NCBI GenBank assembly: GCA_902774795.1
Contig: CACYKA010000002.1
Span: 1-64,000, forward strand
From: an uncultured Prevotellaceae bacterium
GTDB lineage: Bacteria; Bacteroidota; Bacteroidia; Bacteroidales; Bacteroidaceae
Direction: 5' to 3'
DNA: 64,000 nucleotides
Part shown: positions 61,228 to 64,000 of the stretch, in pieces
Position numbering within the stretch: position 1 is the stretch's first letter
Layout of the letters: every line of letters starts with the position of its first letter
Translations under genes and position numbers: made by a program
Notes under the pieces: model-generated
Databases searched by the model: none
What the model saw: the letters and a program-made list of their open reading frames with translations, nothing else
Told to the model about the DNA's origin: nothing

Positions 61228-62609
61228 TTTATATCATTTTTTATATAGTCCAACAATTTTTCTACGGCTTCAGATTCAGGGATATTCTTCTCTATGCATT
61301 GTTTGCCTTTATAAAGCGATATCCTGTTAGGTCCGGCGCCAACATATCCATAGTCGGCATCAGCCATCTCTCCAGGGCCGTTGACGATGCATCCCATGAT
61401 ACCTATTTTGAGGCCTTTCCAAATCTCCGCTTTATCAGACATTGCTGTCTCCTGTGCCACTGCAGCCTTTATCTTTGCTATGGTACCGCGCAGGTCGTAG
61501 AGTGTTCTTCCGCATCCAGGACATGAGATATATTCTGTCTTGGTAAACTTTACCCTTGCAGCCTGCATGATAGCATCGGCAAGTTCCTGTTGTGGTTTGT
61601 CAAAGTTTGTGATGCAGAGTTCCTTAGCCTTTCTGTCTATCAGCAGGGCTCCTGCTGCCATTGCGGCCTTAAGTTGCAGGTCTTCGCGGTTCTCTTCGTT
61701 GAATGAGAGGAAAAGGGTGTCATTCTCTATGCTGGCATTCTCGCGCAGAGAGGCACATTCATCGATAAAACCGACAATTTTCTTTGCTACAGGAATCTCG
61801 CATTCAGGTTCCTCTGAAAGACTGACGCGGATAGTATCTCCTATACCCTCTGTCAGTAATGCTCCGATGCCTACAGCGCTCTTTATGCGTCCGTCCTCAC
61901 CTTCGCCGGCTTCTGTTACACCCAGATGCAGAGGATAGTGCATATCTTCTTTATCCATAGTGCTTACGAGCAGCCTTACACTCTGAACCATAACGACAGT
62001 GTTGCTGGCCTTGATGGATAATACTACGTCTGTAAAGTTTTCTCTTTTGCAGATACGTAGGAATTCCATGCAGGATTCCACGATGCCTTCGGGTGTGTCG
62101 CCATATCTTGACATGATGCGGTCAGACAGTGAGCCATGATTGACACCTATTCTTATTGCCGTATGATGTTCTTTGCAGATATTCAGGAACGGAATGAAAC
62201 GCTCTTCTATCTTCTGCAGTTCATCGGCATATTCTTCTGCAGAATAGTCGATATGCTTAAAGGTGCGAGCTGGGTCAACATAGTTTCCTGGGTTCACACG
62301 CACTTTCTCGCAATACTTTGCTGCTATGTCAGCCACATTGGCGTTGAAATGTACGTCTGCCACGAGTGGGGTAGTGTAGCCTTCTGCTTTCAGGGCGGCA
62401 GATATATTAGCCATATTCTCAGCCTCTCGGCGTCCCTGTGTCGTCAGGCGTACCAGTTCTCCGCCAGCATCGATGATGCGTTTGGCCTGAGCTACGCATG
62501 CGGCGGTGTCATTGGTGTTGGTGGTTGTCATTGACTGCACCCTGATGGGGGCTCCACCTCCAATGGTAAGGTTTCCGACGTGTACCTGATTAGTTTGTCT
62601 TATAGTCAT
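61224..62609 (-). CDS. ispG: 4-hydroxy-3-methylbut-2-en-1-yl diphosphate synthase, short-insert form
   Basis: A [4Fe-4S] enzyme of the MEP isoprenoid pathway. 461 residues: TIM barrel (about 1-260, with PIRVQSMTTTNTNDT and LVADVHFN), a linker/insert (about 270-345) and the cluster domain (about 350-461) with cysteines in YISCPGCGRTLYDL and MGCIVNGPGEMADADYGYVG. The Bacteroidetes enzyme I would expect has a full extra domain (about 600 residues); here only about 70 residues of insert remain, so it is intermediate between the two-domain and three-domain types. It overlaps purE by 20 bases and pyrE by 4. Confidence 0.93.
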   Translation of the reverse strand: MTIRQTNQVHVGNLTIGGGAPIRVQSMTTTNTNDTAACVAQAKRIIDAGGELVRLTTQGRREAENMANISAALKAEGYTTPLVADVHFNANVADIAAKYCEKVRVNPGNYVDPARTFKHIDYSAEEYADELQKIEERFIPFLNICKEHHTAIRIGVNHGSLSDRIMSRYGDTPEGIVESCMEFLRICKRENFTDVVLSIKASNTVVMVQSVRLLVSTMDKEDMHYPLHLGVTEAGEGEDGRIKSAVGIGALLTEGIGDTIRVSLSEEPECEIPVAKKIVGFIDECASLRENASIENDTLFLSFNEENREDLQLKAAMAAGALLIDRKAKELCITNFDKPQQELADAIMQAARVKFTKTEYISCPGCGRTLYDLRGTIAKIKAAVAQETAMSDKAEIWKGLKIGIMGCIVNGPGEMADADYGYVGAGPNRISLYKGKQCIEKNIPESEAVEKLLDYIKNDIK

Positions 62610-63096
62610 ATTTTACTTCTGATAGGTCAGCATTAGCCTTTTCTATTTTCTTGCCTAAGCCGCTTTTGTATGCCTTCAGGCGCTCAGCTATTGAAGCGTC
62701 GGAGAGGGCCAGCATCTCCATTGCAAGAATGGCCGCATTCATCGCTCCGTTTACGCCTACTGTGGCAACGGGAATGCCTGGAGGCATCTGTATTATTGAC
62801 AGCATGGCGTCGAGTCCGTCCAGCATACCCTTGATAGGTACGCCAATGACAGGCAGGGTTGTTGAGGCTGCTATCACGCCAGGCAGTGCTGCTGCCATAC
62901 CGGCTGCTGCGATGATAACGCGTATTCCACGCCCTTCAGCATTGCGTGCAAAGTTCTCTACGGCATCGGGGGTACGATGAGCTGACAAAGCATTTACCTC
63001 AAAGGGTATCTGCTGTTCGTTAAGGAAGGCCATAGCCTTTTCCATTACGGGCAAATCTGAAGTGCTGCCCATGATAATGCTTACTAATGGAGTCAT
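62590..63096 (-). CDS. purE: N5-carboxyaminoimidazole ribonucleotide mutase
   Basis: Moves the carboxyl group from N5-CAIR to form CAIR in purine synthesis (class I PurE). 168 residues from the ATG at 63096 (MTPLVSIIMGSTSDLPVM): SxSD-like phosphate site GSTSDLP, ALSAHRTPD (catalytic His), IIAAAGMAAALPGVIA and the VPIKGMLDGLDAMLSI loop. The start overlaps the PAP2 gene (ATGA). purK is not in the window. Confidence 0.95.
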   Translation of the reverse strand: MTPLVSIIMGSTSDLPVMEKAMAFLNEQQIPFEVNALSAHRTPDAVENFARNAEGRGIRVIIAAAGMAAALPGVIAASTTLPVIGVPIKGMLDGLDAMLSIIQMPPGIPVATVGVNGAMNAAILAMEMLALSDASIAERLKAYKSGLGKKIEKANADLSEVKYDYKTN

Positions 63097-63716
63097 GATA
63101 ATATTACTGCTATAAATCCTGCGCCAAGTCCGAGGAGGTAGCCTCCGCAGATTTCGCCAAGAGTGTGAATTCTCAGAATCATACGTCCTGTGCCGATGAT
63201 ACCGGCCAAAATGATGAGTATGCATAGCCACCAGATAGGGTTAAAGCCATAAATGTAGCAGAATGCCGCTATGGCTCCAGTCGTGCCTCCGATGGCAGCG
63301 GTATGGGTGGATATCTTCCACCAGTTATTGATTATTGCACCCAGAATCTGTATTGCCAGCGCTGCCACTACTATGCTTGACATAAAATGTGGCATGTGGA
63401 GCGAGTTCATGATATAGAAACAGGCAAAATAGGATGCTATGGAGATGACGTAAGGCACTATACGTCCTTCTTTGGAAAGCAGTTTCAGGAAAGACCATCC
63501 CTGATAGCGTTGATAAAGGCGTATGAGCGTTGTGGGAATGAGACAGGTAAATATCCATACGATAAGCAGCACCATCAGCTTATAGGCCAATGGAAGAATA
63601 CTAAGGTATGACACGAAGAACAATACAACAAAAGCCACCAGTGGAAGATAGAATGGTGTAAACAGCAGGCTGATGTATCGTGCCATTATCAATATGATTC
63701 TGTTGTTGTCTCTCAT
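63093..63716 (-). CDS. PAP2-family membrane phosphatase
   Basis: A 207-residue integral membrane protein with about six helices. The C-terminal half has the PAP2 motifs in a reduced form: WWKISTHTAAIGG (motif 2, SxHT) and GTGRMILRIHTLGEICGGYLLG (motif 3, R-x5-H). The N-terminal KxxxxxxRP motif 1 is poor (RYQGWSFLKLLSKEGRIVP). Likely dephosphorylates lipid phosphates such as undecaprenyl or phosphatidic acid, but this is not certain given the weak motif 1. Starts within the rpoN stop (ATGA). Confidence 0.8.
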   Translation of the reverse strand: MRDNNRIILIMARYISLLFTPFYLPLVAFVVLFFVSYLSILPLAYKLMVLLIVWIFTCLIPTTLIRLYQRYQGWSFLKLLSKEGRIVPYVISIASYFACFYIMNSLHMPHFMSSIVVAALAIQILGAIINNWWKISTHTAAIGGTTGAIAAFCYIYGFNPIWWLCILIILAGIIGTGRMILRIHTLGEICGGYLLGLGAGFIAVILS

Positions 63717-64000
63717 CTTCTCAGGTTGCTTGTCGGGATGCCCATCTGTTCGCGATATTTTGCTACAGTCCTTCTTGCGATAGGGAAGCCCATTTTCTTC
63801 AGTTCAGCCGCCAATCGTATGTCGCTGAGAGGTTTTCCCTGTGGTTCGTTGTCAATCAATTCTCGCAGCGCCTTTTTGATTCCCTTTGTTGAAACAGTCT
63901 CTCCGTCACCAGTGTCGTATGCCTCTGAGAAGAAATGTTTCAGCGGTATGATACCCCAAGGTAATTCTGCATATTTTGAGGCACAGACGCGCGATATTGT
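63713..64000 (-). CDS. rpoN: RNA polymerase sigma-54 factor, C-terminal part
   Basis: The last 95 codons of a leftward gene whose start lies beyond the right edge. It contains the C-terminal sigma-54 core: TISRVCASKYAELPWGIIPLKHFFS, KPLSDIRLAAELKKMGFPI and the RpoN box ARRTVAKYREQMGIP that contacts the -24 element. Sigma-54 needs AAA+ activators, none of which is in view. It heads the overlapping rpoN-PAP2-purE-ispG-pyrE-SRPBCC set as seen here. Confidence 0.93.
   Translation of the reverse strand, partial: TISRVCASKYAELPWGIIPLKHFFSEAYDTGDGETVSTKGIKKALRELIDNEPQGKPLSDIRLAAELKKMGFPIARRTVAKYREQMGIPTSNLRR

Overview
The window reads as chromosomal DNA of a Prevotella-like member of the Bacteroidetes. 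The evidence is: a xylan-utilisation cluster arranged like the xynA/B/D/F genes of Prevotella bryantii; promoters of the Bacteroidetes type (TAnnTTTG at -7, with TTTG or TTG about 19-20 bases upstream); a three-subunit fumarate reductase with one cytochrome b subunit; dockerin-like and BspA-type surface proteins; and few Shine-Dalgarno sequences. I infer an anaerobic, plant-fibre-degrading gut or rumen organism. This is judged by eye, without database searches.

Layout. 0-10.6 kb: a leftward xylan operon (GPH symporter, GH10 xylanase, GH43 exo-enzyme, a 1342-residue dockerin-bearing secreted protein, and a cohesin-like secreted protein cut by the window edge), with a divergent GH67 alpha-glucuronidase. 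10.7-12.2 kb: tRNA-Met(CAT), a PBP4-type D,D-peptidase, tRNA-Asn. 12.3-22.7 kb, leftward: an overlapping gene set (acetyltransferase-like, parE, dusB, argB, ECF sigma), a TrpB2-type synthase and frdCAB. 22.8-34.6 kb: mnmG, uvrC, deoC, a leftward polyprenyl synthase, polA, a subtilisin-like protease, ychF. 34.6-41.1 kb: an accessory stretch with a four-helix-bundle gene between repeat arrays, lgt, a PIN toxin-antitoxin pair inside a 59-bp direct repeat, an orphan nuclease-like gene, a BspA-type repeat protein and a repeat-rich intergenic region with a MITE-like element. 41.1-50.9 kb: a one-polypeptide amino-acid ABC importer, mutS, leuS, a split family-9 glycosyltransferase and DUF4254. 50.9-59 kb: an AT-rich DnaA-box region, HU, rhomboid protease, uraA-upp, a phosphodiesterase, tRNA-Arg, argH. 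59-64 kb, leftward: a thioredoxin-fold lipoprotein, tRNA-Leu, then the tightly overlapping rpoN-PAP2-purE-ispG-pyrE-SRPBCC set.

Two chromosome-scale signals stand out. First, ParB centromere (parS) sequences: one perfect site plus three partial sites at the mnmG/uvrC junction, and a second consensus site inside polA. Close by, a KOPS-like octamer (GGGTAGGG) flips strand between 26.2 and 29.2 kb. Together these suggest the window lies next to the replication origin. Second, at least nine tandem arrays with an exact 7-bp period but different unit sequences lie at gene ends. One sits in-frame at the join of the fused ABC transporter, one lies inside the GH67 gene, and two bracket the four-helix-bundle gene. 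They look like footprints of one process that makes 7-bp repeats.

How the genes work together: the xylan cluster cuts glucuronoarabinoxylan, imports the fragments and removes xylose/arabinose and methylglucuronate side groups. Fumarate reductase serves anaerobic respiration to succinate. The rest is mostly housekeeping in short operons.
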